Assembly: GCF_014653435.1 (NCBI RefSeq)
Contig: NZ_BNAO01000012.1
Location: 1 to 60,136 of the forward strand
Direction: 5' to 3'
DNA: 60,136 nucleotides
Source: Alishewanella longhuensis
GTDB taxonomy: Bacteria; Pseudomonadota; Gammaproteobacteria; Enterobacterales; Alteromonadaceae
Shown: positions 9,501-17,138 of the stretch, one piece after another
Layout of the letters: every line of letters starts with the position of its first letter
Position numbering within the stretch: the first letter of the stretch is position 1
Notes under the pieces: model-generated
What the model was told of the DNA's origin: nothing
Database searches by the model: none
Seen by the model: only the letters and a program-made list of their open reading frames with translations
Made by a program: the position numbers and the translations under genes

Positions 9501-10282
9501 CCGGCCGCGATCATACGCATTTAGCACGGCCAAAAGAAGATGAAAAAATTCGCTTTAACGACATCGTCGCCCAGCCGCGTAAGATCATCAGCTCACCGAC
9601 CTGGTCTGGGTTGGAAGATGAGCATGTGTCTTACAACGCAGGCTACACCAACGTACACGAGCTGATCCCCTGGCGCACCATTACCGGCCGTCAGCAGTTT
9701 TATCAGGATCATGAGTGGATGCGCGATTTTGGCGAACAGCTGTGTAGCTACAAGCCACCAATTAACTTAAAAACTGTACAGCCTGTGCTGAACAAAAAGC
9801 CTAACGGGAATAAAGAGATCGTACTGAACTGGATCACGCCACACCAGAAGTGGGGTATTCACAGTACTTATTCAGACAACCTGCTAATGCTGACGCTGTC
9901 GCGTGGCGGCCCTATCGTCTGGCTGAGCGAAATCGATGCCAAGGCTGCCGGCATTGAAGATAACGACTGGATTGACATCTTTAACGTGAATGGCGCCATC
10001 GCCGCCCGTGCTGTGGTATCGCAGCGGGTGCCAGAAGGCATGAGCATGATGTACCACGCGCAGGAACGCATTGTAAACGTGCCCGGTAGCGAGCTAACCG
10101 GTACCCGAGGCGGTATCCATAACTCGGTGACCCGCGCGGTAATGAAACCGACCCATATGATTGGTGGCTATGCCCAGCAAGCTTACGGTTTTAATTACTA
10201 CGGCACCGTTGGCTGTAACCGCGACGAGTTTGTCATCATCCGTAAGATGGGCAAAGTCGACTGGTTAGACAAGGAGGCATAA
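6563..10282 (+). CDS. narG: Respiratory nitrate reductase catalytic subunit NarG
   Basis: The 1239-residue product aligns along its whole length with E. coli NarG (1247). It reduces nitrate to nitrite at a bis-MGD molybdenum centre on the cytoplasmic side. The FS0 cluster ligands are visible as His50, Cys54, Cys58 and Cys93 (THGVNCTGSCSW and EPRGCPRG), and the Asp-containing SFYDWYCDLPP region that ligates Mo is intact. The start is ATG 6563 with CAGGAG ahead; the frame is open further upstream but would overlap the promoter. There is no twin-Arg signal, as expected for the inward-facing enzyme. It is the first gene of narGHJI, followed by an unusual hairpin before narH. Confidence 0.97.
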   Translation: MSHLLDKLRFFNTRKAPFAAGHGVTTNEDRSWEQGYRQRWQHDKVVRSTHGVNCTGSCSWKIYVKDGLVTWETQQTDYPRTRPDLPNHEPRGCPRGASYSWYIYSANRLKYPKVRQQLMKLWREAKAVHSDPVKAWESIVQDPVKAKSYKERRGLGGFIRASWDEVNELIAASNVYTTKTYGPDRVTGFSPIPAMSMVSYAAGARYLSLIGGNCLSFYDWYCDLPPASPQVWGEQTDVPESADWYNSNYIIVWGSNVPQTRTPDAHFLTEVRYKGTKTCVITSDYSEASKFGDTWLAPRQGTDAALAMAFGHVILQEFYVNNPSSYFTDYVRRTTDMPMLVMLTEQKGVLTTGRFLRAADLVNNLGEDNNPDWKTIAINHDGRLTSPNGAIGYRWGQSGKWNLEQKDKEGELELQLTLKDNRDELVDVAFPYFGGAPHEYQYFQHTEHADIQMRKIPAKRVELADGSTALVATVFDLMLAQYGVDNGIGDDSRAKSYTDNIPYTPGWQEAITGVKPDDVIRVATEFARNADKTRGRSMVIVGAALNHWYHMDMNYRGLINMLMMCGCIGQSGGGWAHYVGQEKLRPQTGWTPLAFALDWQRPPRHMNGTSFFYNHSSQWRYEKLDMGEVVSPLANKEKWSGSIIDFNARAERMGWLPSAPQLGVNPLGLAAQANAAGVELKDYVLQQLKDRKIKFACEQPESPQNFPRNMFIWRSNLLGSSGKGHEYMLRHLLGTKHGLLGKDLGSFGGKKPEDIEWTDDGAEGKVDLWVTLDFRMSTTCLYSDIVLPTATWYEKDDMNTSDMHPFIHPLTAAIDPVWEARSDWEIFKGIAKAFSKASVGHLGVETDVVTTPMHHDTPAELAQPYGVKAWWKGECEAIPGMTMPHINIVERDYPNTYARFTSVGPLLEKIGNGGKGISWDTKEEVSFLRKLNRVHTDEGANKGMAKIESAIDACEMILSLAPETNGHVAVKAWEALGKITGRDHTHLARPKEDEKIRFNDIVAQPRKIISSPTWSGLEDEHVSYNAGYTNVHELIPWRTITGRQQFYQDHEWMRDFGEQLCSYKPPINLKTVQPVLNKKPNGNKEIVLNWITPHQKWGIHSTYSDNLLMLTLSRGGPIVWLSEIDAKAAGIEDNDWIDIFNVNGAIAARAVVSQRVPEGMSMMYHAQERIVNVPGSELTGTRGGIHNSVTRAVMKPTHMIGGYAQQAYGFNYYGTVGCNRDEFVIIRKMGKVDWLDKEA

Positions 10283-10294
10283 CCACAAAGCATC

Positions 10295-10358
10295 TTTCAC
10301 GCCAGCGCGGTGTTGGGGTCTGAAATATCGAAGCTCTCCAACCTGCACTGGCGCGAAA
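10295..10358 (+). other. Long imperfect hairpin between narG and narH
   Basis: The 122-bp gap between narG and narH holds two arms of about 23 nt (TTTCACGCCAG... and ...CTGGCGCGAAA) that pair almost throughout, with mismatches, wobbles and one bulged T. The loop between them is about 17 nt. No T run follows and narH has its own AAGGAA site after it. It is more likely an mRNA processing, stability or attenuation element than a terminator. Confidence 0.6.
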
Positions 10359-10404
10359 TCCATCATTGTGTGTTTTGCCCCCTAACAAGATTTAAGGAAT
10401 TATT

Positions 10405-11940
10405 ATGAAAGTCAGAGCCCAAATTGGCATGGTGCTGAATTTAGACAAGTGCATAGGCTGCCACACGTGTTCCATCACCTGTAAAAACGTCTGGACCTCG
10501 CGTGAAGGTGTAGAGTATGCCTGGTTTAACAACGTAGAAACCAAACCCGGTATTGGTTTTCCAAAAGAGTGGGAAAACCAGCAAAAATGGAATGGTGGCT
10601 GGGTCCGCAATAAAAGTGGCAAGCTGGAATTAAAGATTGGCGGTAAGCGACGTATCCTGGCGAATATTTTCGCCAACCCGGATTTACCGGAAATTGACGA
10701 CTACTATGAGCCGTTCGATTTTGACTATCAGCATTTACACACGGCTGGCGACACTAAACATCAGCCGGTGGCACGGCCACGCTCGCTGATCAGTGGTCAA
10801 CGCATGGAAAAAATTGAATGGGGCCCGAACTGGGAGGAGATTCTGGGTACTGAGTTTGCTAAGCGCAAAATCGACCAGAATTTCAATGATGTGGTGCAAA
10901 AAGACATTTATGGTCAATTTGAAAAGACCTTTATGATGTACCTGCCCCGCTTGTGCGAGCATTGTTTAAACCCGGCTTGTGTCGCGGCCTGCCCCAGTGG
11001 CGCCATTTATAAGCGCGAAGAAGATGGCATTGTACTGATCGACCAAGATAAATGCCGCGGCTGGCGCATGTGCGTCTCGGCATGCCCGTACAAAAAAATC
11101 TATTACAACTGGAAAAGTGGTAAATCCGAAAAATGTACTTTCTGCTTCCCACGCATTGAAGCCGGCCAGCCGACGGTCTGTTCAGAAACCTGTGTTGGCC
11201 GTATTCGCTATTTAGGCGTGCTGCTGTATGACGCCGATAAAATTGAAACGGCGGCCAATACGCCAAACGAAAAAGACTTGTATCAAGCCCAGTTGGATAT
11301 CTTCCTTGATCCAAAGGATCCGATCGTGATCGCCGCGGCCAAAGCCGAAGGCATTACAGATAACTGGATCGCCGCAGCGCAGCGTTCACCGGTCTATATG
11401 ATGGCAATGGATTGGAAAGTGGCGCTGCCACTGCACCCGGAATACCGTACCCTGCCCATGGTCTGGTATGTACCACCGCTGTCACCCATTCAGGGTGCAA
11501 TTCAGGCTGGCCATGTTGGTATGAATGGTGAAATTCCAGACTTGAAATCGCTGCGTATTCCGCTGCGTTATTTAGCCAATATGTTAACCGCCGGTGATGA
11601 AGCCCCGGTAGTACGAGCATTGGAGAGGATGATCGCCATGCGCGCCTTTAAACGCTCACAGCAGGTTGATGGTGTCGAAGATGCCGACGTCCTAAAGCAA
11701 GTGGGTTTAACGCCGGTGCAAGTGGAGGAGATGTATCGCTATATGGCACTGGCCAATTATGAAGATCGCTTTGTTATTCCAACCAGCCATCGGGCCTATG
11801 CCGAAAATGCATATGACTTAAAATCTAGCTGTGGCTTTAGCTTTGGTAACGGCTGTGGTGATGGCAATAACAATGTTAACCTGTTTGGTACTAAAGCCAA
11901 GGGCGTACGCCAGGTTATCTCAGTAGAAATAAAGGATTAA
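10405..11940 (+). CDS. narH: Respiratory nitrate reductase beta (iron-sulfur) subunit NarH
   Basis: The 511-residue subunit matches E. coli NarH in length and sequence. It carries electrons from NarI heme to NarG through four Fe-S clusters. Cluster ligands are visible as Cys16, 19, 22 and 26 (CIGCHTCSITC), CEHCLNPACVAACP, CRGWRMCVSACP and CTFCFPR...CSETCVG. The Trp in CRGWRMC replaces a Cys, which in this family gives the [3Fe-4S] cluster FS4. Translation starts at ATG 10405 after AAGGAA. narJ begins 4 nt after its stop. Confidence 0.97.
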   Translation: MKVRAQIGMVLNLDKCIGCHTCSITCKNVWTSREGVEYAWFNNVETKPGIGFPKEWENQQKWNGGWVRNKSGKLELKIGGKRRILANIFANPDLPEIDDYYEPFDFDYQHLHTAGDTKHQPVARPRSLISGQRMEKIEWGPNWEEILGTEFAKRKIDQNFNDVVQKDIYGQFEKTFMMYLPRLCEHCLNPACVAACPSGAIYKREEDGIVLIDQDKCRGWRMCVSACPYKKIYYNWKSGKSEKCTFCFPRIEAGQPTVCSETCVGRIRYLGVLLYDADKIETAANTPNEKDLYQAQLDIFLDPKDPIVIAAAKAEGITDNWIAAAQRSPVYMMAMDWKVALPLHPEYRTLPMVWYVPPLSPIQGAIQAGHVGMNGEIPDLKSLRIPLRYLANMLTAGDEAPVVRALERMIAMRAFKRSQQVDGVEDADVLKQVGLTPVQVEEMYRYMALANYEDRFVIPTSHRAYAENAYDLKSSCGFSFGNGCGDGNNNVNLFGTKAKGVRQVISVEIKD

Positions 11941-11944
11941 CACC

Positions 11945-12700
11945 ATGCGAATATTACAACTGTTATCCCTGCTGCTGGATTACCCGAAGCAGCCGTTACT
12001 CGAAGCGAAAGACGAGTTGCTGGCAATAGTGGCTGAGGCCACTATTGCACCAGCGCAGCACGCAGCCTTAAGCGATTTTATTAACGAGCGCTGTGCTGGC
12101 GAGTTAATGGACTGGCAAGCTGAATACGATGGCTTGTTTGAGCGCGGGCGCTCGCTGTCCTTGCTGATTTTTGAGCATATACATGGCGAATCACGCGATC
12201 GCGGCCAGGCGATGGTTAACCTAATGGCGCAATACCGCGAAGCCGGGTTGGATATCGGCGTAAAAGAACTGCCGGATTATCTACCGCTTTACTTAGAGTT
12301 TTTATCGACCCAGGGTGAGCAAAACGCACAAATCGGTTTGGAAGAAATTGCTCCGGTATTAGCGGTGCTGTTGTGTCGCTTGCAACAACGCGAGTCAAAT
12401 TACGCCAGCATCTTCGACACCTTACTGGCCTTGTCTACCGCGGCGGTGGATTTGGCTGATATCAAAGCGCAAATTGCCGGTGAAAAACGTGACGATACGC
12501 CAAAAGAGCTGGATAAAGTCTGGGAAGAAGAAATGGTCAGCTTTATGGGCAACGATCAAACAGACTCAGCCTGTGGCACAGGCAATAAACCCAGCGCAGG
12601 GCAACGACGTGACCAGTTTATTCCGCTCAGTACAGACCTACTGACAATGGATCCCCTTAGCAAAGAACTTTACAAAGAGGCCGCAGCAAAGCGCGCTTAA
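11945..12700 (+). CDS. narJ: Nitrate reductase assembly chaperone NarJ
   Basis: The 251-residue, mostly helical acidic protein has the NarJ/DmsD/TorD-family pattern (LLSLLLDYP at the start, FIN then the YDGLFERGRSLSLLIFEHIHGESRDRGQAM segment). NarJ binds apo-NarG and holds it until the molybdenum cofactor is inserted and NarGH docks on NarI. It is not part of the final enzyme. It sits between narH (4 nt) and narI (12 nt), so all are one operon. The C-terminal third contains a Gly/Asp-rich linker and is variable in the family. Confidence 0.93.
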   Translation: MRILQLLSLLLDYPKQPLLEAKDELLAIVAEATIAPAQHAALSDFINERCAGELMDWQAEYDGLFERGRSLSLLIFEHIHGESRDRGQAMVNLMAQYREAGLDIGVKELPDYLPLYLEFLSTQGEQNAQIGLEEIAPVLAVLLCRLQQRESNYASIFDTLLALSTAAVDLADIKAQIAGEKRDDTPKELDKVWEEEMVSFMGNDQTDSACGTGNKPSAGQRRDQFIPLSTDLLTMDPLSKELYKEAAAKRA

Positions 12701-12712
12701 AGGAGCACCACT

Positions 12713-13402
12713 ATGGCACACTTAAACTTGTTTGCCTTTGGCATTTACCCCTACATTGCCATCGCCATTATGGTGATTGGCAGTTGGATCCGGTATGACA
12801 GAGAGCAATATACCTGGAAAACCAGCTCTAGCCAGTTATTAGAGAGTAAACAATTGCGTAAGGGCAGCATTGCCTTTCATATCGGTATCCTTGGCATTTT
12901 TTTAGGCCACTTTGCTGGTTTGCTGCTGCCAAAAGAGTTGTGGTACCTGCTCGGTATTACCACACAAATGAAGCAGATGATCGCTATCGTCGCCGGTGGT
13001 ATCTTTGGCTTAATTTGCTTTTACGGCCTAACCATTCTGATTAAGCGCCGCTTGTTTAATCCGCGTATTCGCGCCACCAGCAATACCATGGACATTGCCA
13101 TCTTGTTGTTAATCTATGCGCAGTTAATTCTTGGTTTGTTGTCTATCTTTGTGTCGATGGGCCATTTAGATGGTGCTGAGATGCTAAAACTGATGGCTTG
13201 GGCACAACATACTGTGACCTTTAACAGTGTGGCCGCAGCAGAAGCCATCAGCGGCGTGCACTGGATTTTTAAAATGCATGTGTTTTTGGGCATGACCCTG
13301 TTTGTGGTGTTCCCGTTCAGCCGCCTAGTACATATGCTGAGTGTGCCGGTGCAATATATCAGTCGGCAGCACCAGATAGTGCGGCAGCGGTTTGTGAGAT
13401 AA
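12713..13402 (+). CDS. narI: Respiratory nitrate reductase gamma (cytochrome b) subunit NarI
   Basis: The 229-residue membrane protein has five hydrophobic segments. It carries the His ligands of the two b hemes (FHIGILGIFLGHFAG in the second helix; GVHWIFKMHVFLGM and FPFSRLVHMLS near the C terminus). It oxidises quinol at the periplasmic side and anchors NarGH to the inner membrane. AAGGAGCACCACT before ATG 12713 is a strong ribosome-binding site. UbiT/U/V genes in the same window hint that ubiquinol made anaerobically could be its donor. Confidence 0.95.
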   Translation: MAHLNLFAFGIYPYIAIAIMVIGSWIRYDREQYTWKTSSSQLLESKQLRKGSIAFHIGILGIFLGHFAGLLLPKELWYLLGITTQMKQMIAIVAGGIFGLICFYGLTILIKRRLFNPRIRATSNTMDIAILLLIYAQLILGLLSIFVSMGHLDGAEMLKLMAWAQHTVTFNSVAAAEAISGVHWIFKMHVFLGMTLFVVFPFSRLVHMLSVPVQYISRQHQIVRQRFVR

Positions 13403-13422
13403 AAAGTACGGCTGCCCCTGAC

Positions 13423-13458
13423 GGAGGGCAATTGCACGGCAGCAATTGATAACCCTCC
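13423..13458 (+). other. Hairpin between narI and the parvulin gene
   Basis: GGAGGG (13423-13428) pairs with CCCTCC (13453-13458), and two CAATTG copies inside extend the stem after a small bulge. No T run follows. It lies in the 135-bp gap after narI and may separate or partly terminate the narGHJI message from the next gene. Confidence 0.45.
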
Positions 13459-13537
13459 AGGGAGGATTTACGGCATCTTTGCGTGCCATACCGGCTGAAA
13501 GCAGCCTTGCGGGATGTAACTCAGAACAGAGGTTTAT

Positions 13538-14305
13538 ATGATCCAAGTAAACAATACCAGTATCAGCGAAGCGGCTATTATGGCCGAAGTACAGTACCAT
13601 CCGGCAGAAAGCAAACGCGCCGCCACCTTAAAAGCTGCCGAATCGCTGATTATCGGTGAGCTGTTACGCCAGCGTGCCAAAGCCTTGGGCTTGACGGTAA
13701 AAAGCGAGCTAAACCGCGCCAGCGATGAGGACTTTCTCGATGCGCTGATTAACCGCGAGTTGACAATCCCCACGGCTGGCGATGAAGAGTGCCAGCAGTA
13801 TTACAAGCTTAACCCACAGCGTTTTGCCAGCTCACCGCTACTGGAAGTTAGCCATATTCTGCTGGCCGCTGCACCAGAGGATGATAAAGCCCGGGTAGAA
13901 GCCAAAGCACTCTCTGAGCAATTAATTCTAAAACTACAAGATGGCGAAAGCCTGGCTGATTTGGCTAAACACTATTCGGCTTGCCCATCCAAAGAAACTG
14001 GTGGTAGCTTAGGCCAAATTAGCCGCGGCCAAACAGTGCCAGAATTTGAACGGCAGATTTTCAGCGCTGAGCCCGGTTTACTGCCCCAGGGTATTGAAAG
14101 CCGTTACGGTTTTCATATCGTCTTTATTGCCCGCAAAGTGCCGGGCAAGCTATTACCCTTTAGCGCTGTACAGCAAAAAATAGCTGAATATCTGAATGAA
14201 AAAGTGCGCCGTAAAGCAGTGGCACAATATATTCACACCTTAATTGTGAATGCGGAAATCGATGGCTTTGATTTTAAGCTGTCAGATTCACCACTGATGC
14301 AATAA
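13538..14305 (+). CDS. NifM-like peptidyl-prolyl cis-trans isomerase (parvulin) of the nar operon
   Basis: The 255-residue protein has a parvulin domain from about residue 100 (LEVSHILLAA, GESLADLAKHYSACPSKETGGSLGQISRGQTVPEFERQIF, ESRYGFHIVFI), preceded by a helical N-terminal region as in NifM. There is no signal peptide, so it acts in the cytoplasm. Parvulins of this type commonly follow narGHJI in Pseudomonas-like operons and are presumed to help fold the reductase, though their exact client is not certain. ATG 13538 has AGAGG upstream. It is co-directional with narI but separated by a hairpin. Confidence 0.85.
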   Translation: MIQVNNTSISEAAIMAEVQYHPAESKRAATLKAAESLIIGELLRQRAKALGLTVKSELNRASDEDFLDALINRELTIPTAGDEECQQYYKLNPQRFASSPLLEVSHILLAAAPEDDKARVEAKALSEQLILKLQDGESLADLAKHYSACPSKETGGSLGQISRGQTVPEFERQIFSAEPGLLPQGIESRYGFHIVFIARKVPGKLLPFSAVQQKIAEYLNEKVRRKAVAQYIHTLIVNAEIDGFDFKLSDSPLMQ

Positions 14306-14336
14306 AGACTTGAACGACAATAACTTATAAGCCGGA

Positions 14337-14921
14337 CTAATAGACTTTTAGTGCTAATTGTCGCGCCTGCTGCAACCAACGTTGGCGCTGCTGAACGCTA
14401 GAACTGACTACCGGGCCAAACATCAGGCTTTTTAGCGGTTTGATACCACAAAAAGCCAAGGTGGTTTTACTGATCTGATGTAAAGCCGGGGCCTGATAAA
14501 ACCAACGGAAGTACCAAATAGGTGTATCCATGGTTAATAGCAAATGCGCAGTTTTGCCCATAAGTAAAGGCTGCGGGTATTTTTTATCTGGCTGATATTT
14601 AAAGGCAAAGCCCGGTAGCAATACCCGATCCAAAAAGCCTTTTAGCAAAGCCGGCACACTGCCCCACCATACTGGGTAGAGCAACGTAATGTGCTCAGCC
14701 CAGAGTAAATCAGCTTGCGCTGCCTGCAAATCCGGCTCAAAGGGTTGCAGCTGCCGATAGCCATGTCTCAACACCGGATCAAAACTCAAGGTGTTTAAAT
14801 ACAGCCAACGGATCTGATGTCCGTTGGCTGTAATTGCTGTGCCATATTCACTGGCTAAAGCCTGCCCGATACCTTGTTCGGTTGGGTGAGCACTGATCAC
14901 TAAAACTTTTTTTCCAGACAT
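14337..14921 (-). CDS. NAD(P)H-dependent oxidoreductase, flavodoxin-like fold
   Basis: The 194-residue protein begins with KKVLVISAHPTEQG, the phosphate-binding loop of the NQO1/KefF/MdaB family. It continues with HITLLYPVWWGSVPALLKGFLDRVLLPGFAF, the usual family signature. Members reduce quinones or other acceptors with an FMN or FAD cofactor. I chose ATG 14921. The in-frame TTG at 14984, which overlaps the merR stop, is part of a -35 element and therefore unlikely as a start. It lies behind a merR-type gene, and its promoter contains a perfect dyad in an overlong spacer, so it is probably switched by that regulator. Confidence 0.82.
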   Translation of the reverse strand: MSGKKVLVISAHPTEQGIGQALASEYGTAITANGHQIRWLYLNTLSFDPVLRHGYRQLQPFEPDLQAAQADLLWAEHITLLYPVWWGSVPALLKGFLDRVLLPGFAFKYQPDKKYPQPLLMGKTAHLLLTMDTPIWYFRWFYQAPALHQISKTTLAFCGIKPLKSLMFGPVVSSSVQQRQRWLQQARQLALKVY

Positions 14922-14952
14922 TAAGGTACCCCATGCAAGTAATGTGCTGCAT

Positions 14953-14984
14953 AGCCTAACACCTGCCCCTAGGGGCAGAGTCAA
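14953..14984 (-). promoter_or_regulatory. MerR-type promoter with central dyad
   Basis: On the minus strand TTGACT (-35) is followed by the perfect palindrome CTGCCCCTAGGGGCAG and then a weak -10 (TTAGGC or TAGGCT), giving a 19-20 bp spacer. An overlong spacer holding a dyad is the hallmark of MerR-activated promoters. It sits between the merR-type gene and the oxidoreductase and would give a leader of roughly 25-30 nt. Confidence 0.7.
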
Positions 14985-15382
14985 GTACCCGTAAAGACTA
15001 ACGTACTACAATCTGTCAGCACCGGCTGCGGCTGGGCAGCACTGCAATGGCTAATTTCTTTGATCATCAGGCTTAATTGCTGGTCAAACTGCTGCAAGCG
15101 GCTCAGTTGCCGGCGAATATCAAGTTGCTTGTCTTCCAGATGCTGCAACAACAGGGACCAATCCGGTTGCTGCCCCGCATCTGGTAGCATAGCGCCCAAC
15201 TCAGACAAGCGAAATCCTAACTGCTGTGCCTGACGGATCAGCTTAATTTGCGCCAGTTGCACCGCACTGTAGTGACGATACAGCCCCCGGCGTTGTACCT
15301 GCCCTAACAGCCCCAAAGTCTCATATAACCTGACAGCTTTGGCAGACGCACCGGTTTGTTTAACCACTTCCCCTATAAACAT
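14981..15382 (-). CDS. MerR-family transcriptional regulator
   Basis: The 133-residue protein opens with a winged-helix HTH (MFIGEVVKQTGASAKAVRLYE, then GLYRHYSAVQLAQIKLIRQAQQLGF), followed by the long dimerisation helix. Two Cys near the end (SHCSAAQPQPVLTDC) could sense metal, redox state or an electrophile, but the spacing is not one I can assign to a known inducer. It is followed at once by its likely target promoter and the quinone-reductase-like gene, both leftward. Confidence 0.88.
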   Translation of the reverse strand: MFIGEVVKQTGASAKAVRLYETLGLLGQVQRRGLYRHYSAVQLAQIKLIRQAQQLGFRLSELGAMLPDAGQQPDWSLLLQHLEDKQLDIRRQLSRLQQFDQQLSLMIKEISHCSAAQPQPVLTDCSTLVFTGT

Positions 15383-15522
15383 TTTCGTTCTCCTGCCAGT
15401 TGAGATACCAACAGCAGCACGCTTTTACCGCTTAATAGGTAACCCTTTAATTTAATTATATTTATATCGCTATCGCGTTAAGATCATCCTGTTTTTCAGC
15501 AGCCTGACTTAAGGAATACCCT

Positions 15523-16713
15523 ATGAAAGCTCTACCTGTTGTCGTCTTATCTGCCCTGCCTTTGTCCGTTTTTCCTACCCTGGCCGCCAATGAACTGAGT
15601 TCGGCACTGGCTCAAAGCAGCGTATCTGCGCAAGTGCGCTACCGGTTGGAAGCAGTTGACCAGGATAATACGCTGGAAGACGCTTTTGCCTCAACCTTGC
15701 GCAGCCGTCTGACCGTTAATAGCAGCAAGGTATCTGGTTTTAGCGCACTGTTGCAAGTGGATAATGTCAGTGTACTAGGTGGCGAGCGCTTTAATAGTAC
15801 CGTTAACGGCAACACCGCTTACAGCGTGGTGGCGGACCCTAAGGGTACCGATATTAATCAGGCTTTGTTGCGTTATCAGAATGACAACGGCACTAGCTTT
15901 AGCGCAGGCCGCCAGTTAGTTAACCATACTAATCAACGTTTTCTGGGCGGCGTCAGCTGGCGTCAGAACGAGCAAACACTTGACGGCTACCGGCTACAAC
16001 ACACATTCAGCGACAACATTAATGCTGAACTGGGTCATTTTTATAATGTAAACCGGGTATTTGGCCCCAAAGGCGCCGCGGCCGACCAGCAAGGCAGCTT
16101 TAATACGGCGCTGCTGCTGTGGCAACTTAACCCGGCACATCAATTAGCCGCCTTTGGTTATGATTTTGACTTTGCTAACTGGGCAACACGCAGCAGCCGC
16201 ACTGTCGGTGTTGATTATCAGGGAAAACTAGCCAAAGGACCAACACTGAGCTGGCAGCTAGCACTAGCCAAACAAGACGATGCGCATAATGCACCGCTTA
16301 GTTTTAGCCATCGCTACCACCGTTTAAGTGTAAGCTGGGCATTGCAAAACGTCACCTTACAAGTGGGGCAAGAACGCCTAGCCGGCAACGGTCAAAGCGC
16401 TTTTCAAACACCATTGGCAACCCTGCATGCCTTTTCTGGCTTCGCTGACATATTTTTAAATACTCCTGAGAAGGGGTTGCGGGATAACTGGCTGCAGATA
16501 GACGTAAAAGGTAAAGCTATTGCGCTAACACTGGCTTACCACCGTTTTGATAGTGATACCGGCAGCCTTAAATACGGTGATGAATGGAACGTCAGCGCCA
16601 ACTACCCCTTCAACAAACAATTATCTGCCTTGGTTAAATTGGCATATTACAATGCCGACACCCTGGCAGTAGATACGTCTAAAGTATGGCTGATGCTGAG
16701 TTATCAGTTGTAA
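15523..16713 (+). CDS. Outer-membrane porin, alginate-export/OprD-like beta-barrel
   Basis: The 396-residue protein has a signal peptide (about 22 residues, ending FPTLA). The rest is made of alternating amphipathic strands with frequent aromatic residues, ending in SYQL with the penultimate-aromatic pattern of barrels. Motifs such as VRYRLEAVDQDN, TLRSRLTVNS, LLRYQNDNGTSFSAGRQLV and GYRLQHTF are typical of the alginate_exp porin family. The substrate is unknown. Because it stands between the nar and nrd genes, anion uptake is possible, but no direct evidence supports this. A strong terminator follows. Confidence 0.75.
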   Translation: MKALPVVVLSALPLSVFPTLAANELSSALAQSSVSAQVRYRLEAVDQDNTLEDAFASTLRSRLTVNSSKVSGFSALLQVDNVSVLGGERFNSTVNGNTAYSVVADPKGTDINQALLRYQNDNGTSFSAGRQLVNHTNQRFLGGVSWRQNEQTLDGYRLQHTFSDNINAELGHFYNVNRVFGPKGAAADQQGSFNTALLLWQLNPAHQLAAFGYDFDFANWATRSSRTVGVDYQGKLAKGPTLSWQLALAKQDDAHNAPLSFSHRYHRLSVSWALQNVTLQVGQERLAGNGQSAFQTPLATLHAFSGFADIFLNTPEKGLRDNWLQIDVKGKAIALTLAYHRFDSDTGSLKYGDEWNVSANYPFNKQLSALVKLAYYNADTLAVDTSKVWLMLSYQL

Positions 16714-16781
16714 TCCAGGCTTGATACCGGTTTTTTCTGATAGTGTCACCCGAGCCAAGATAGCGTCTTAGTTCCTCTGCC

Positions 16782-16817
16782 CCGCCCCTGGTTTTCAGTG
16801 GGCGGCTTTTTATTTTC
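16782..16817 (+). terminator. Rho-independent terminator after the porin gene
   Basis: CCGCCC-CTG, a GTTTT loop, CAG and GGGCGG (one bulged T) form a strong stem, followed by TTTTTATTTT. It lies about 70 nt past the porin stop. Confidence 0.85.
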
Positions 16818-16918
16818 TTTACCAGACAGCCGATCTTTGTGCCTTACCCACGATGGGGTAATAAATGCAGTAAAACCGCATGTTAGCACCCTATGCCAAC
16901 TGAAGCCTGCTCGAAAAC

Positions 16919-16932
16919 TTGATCCAGATCAA
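16919..16932 (+). promoter_or_regulatory. FNR box upstream of nrdG-nrdD
   Basis: TTGAT-CCAG-ATCAA is a perfect FNR site. A class II start would lie near 16967 with a weak -10 (TAAGCT) at about 16954. This is the main signal in the gap between the porin terminator and the small ORF at 17012. No NarL heptamer pair is seen here. Confidence 0.85.
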
Positions 16933-17011
16933 ACGTAACTTTGCGCTGAGCGCTAAGCTAAAACACAACATATAGACAGCAAAAATTAAAACAACACTAT
17001 ATATAGACACT

Positions 17012-17131
17012 ATGTATAAGCTGCAGCCTGACGACAAGTGGACAAGCGAGCAGGAATGCTTAGACCAGGTTAGCGTTGCAGTAAGCGAATCAGGGCAACA
17101 ACGCTGCTACTTGAAGTGGAACCAATACTAA
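17012..17131 (+). CDS. Possible 39-residue leader protein upstream of nrdG
   Basis: An ATG opens a 39-codon frame starting MYKLQPDDKW and ending CYLKWNQY, closed by TAA 7 nt before the nrdG ATG. The composition (charged, two Cys, three aromatic residues near the end) looks like a real small protein, and it lies wholly inside the FNR-driven leader. I do not recognise the family. There is no clear Shine-Dalgarno sequence, which weakens the call. It could be translated to couple into nrdG, or be a chance frame. Confidence 0.4.
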   Translation: MYKLQPDDKWTSEQECLDQVSVAVSESGQQRCYLKWNQY

Positions 17132-17138
17132 GGGTTTT

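Noticed and set aside
14922..14984. Longer N terminus of the oxidoreductase from TTG 14984
   Set aside because: The TTG belongs to the -35 element of the MerR-type promoter, and the added residues do not fit the flavodoxin fold.
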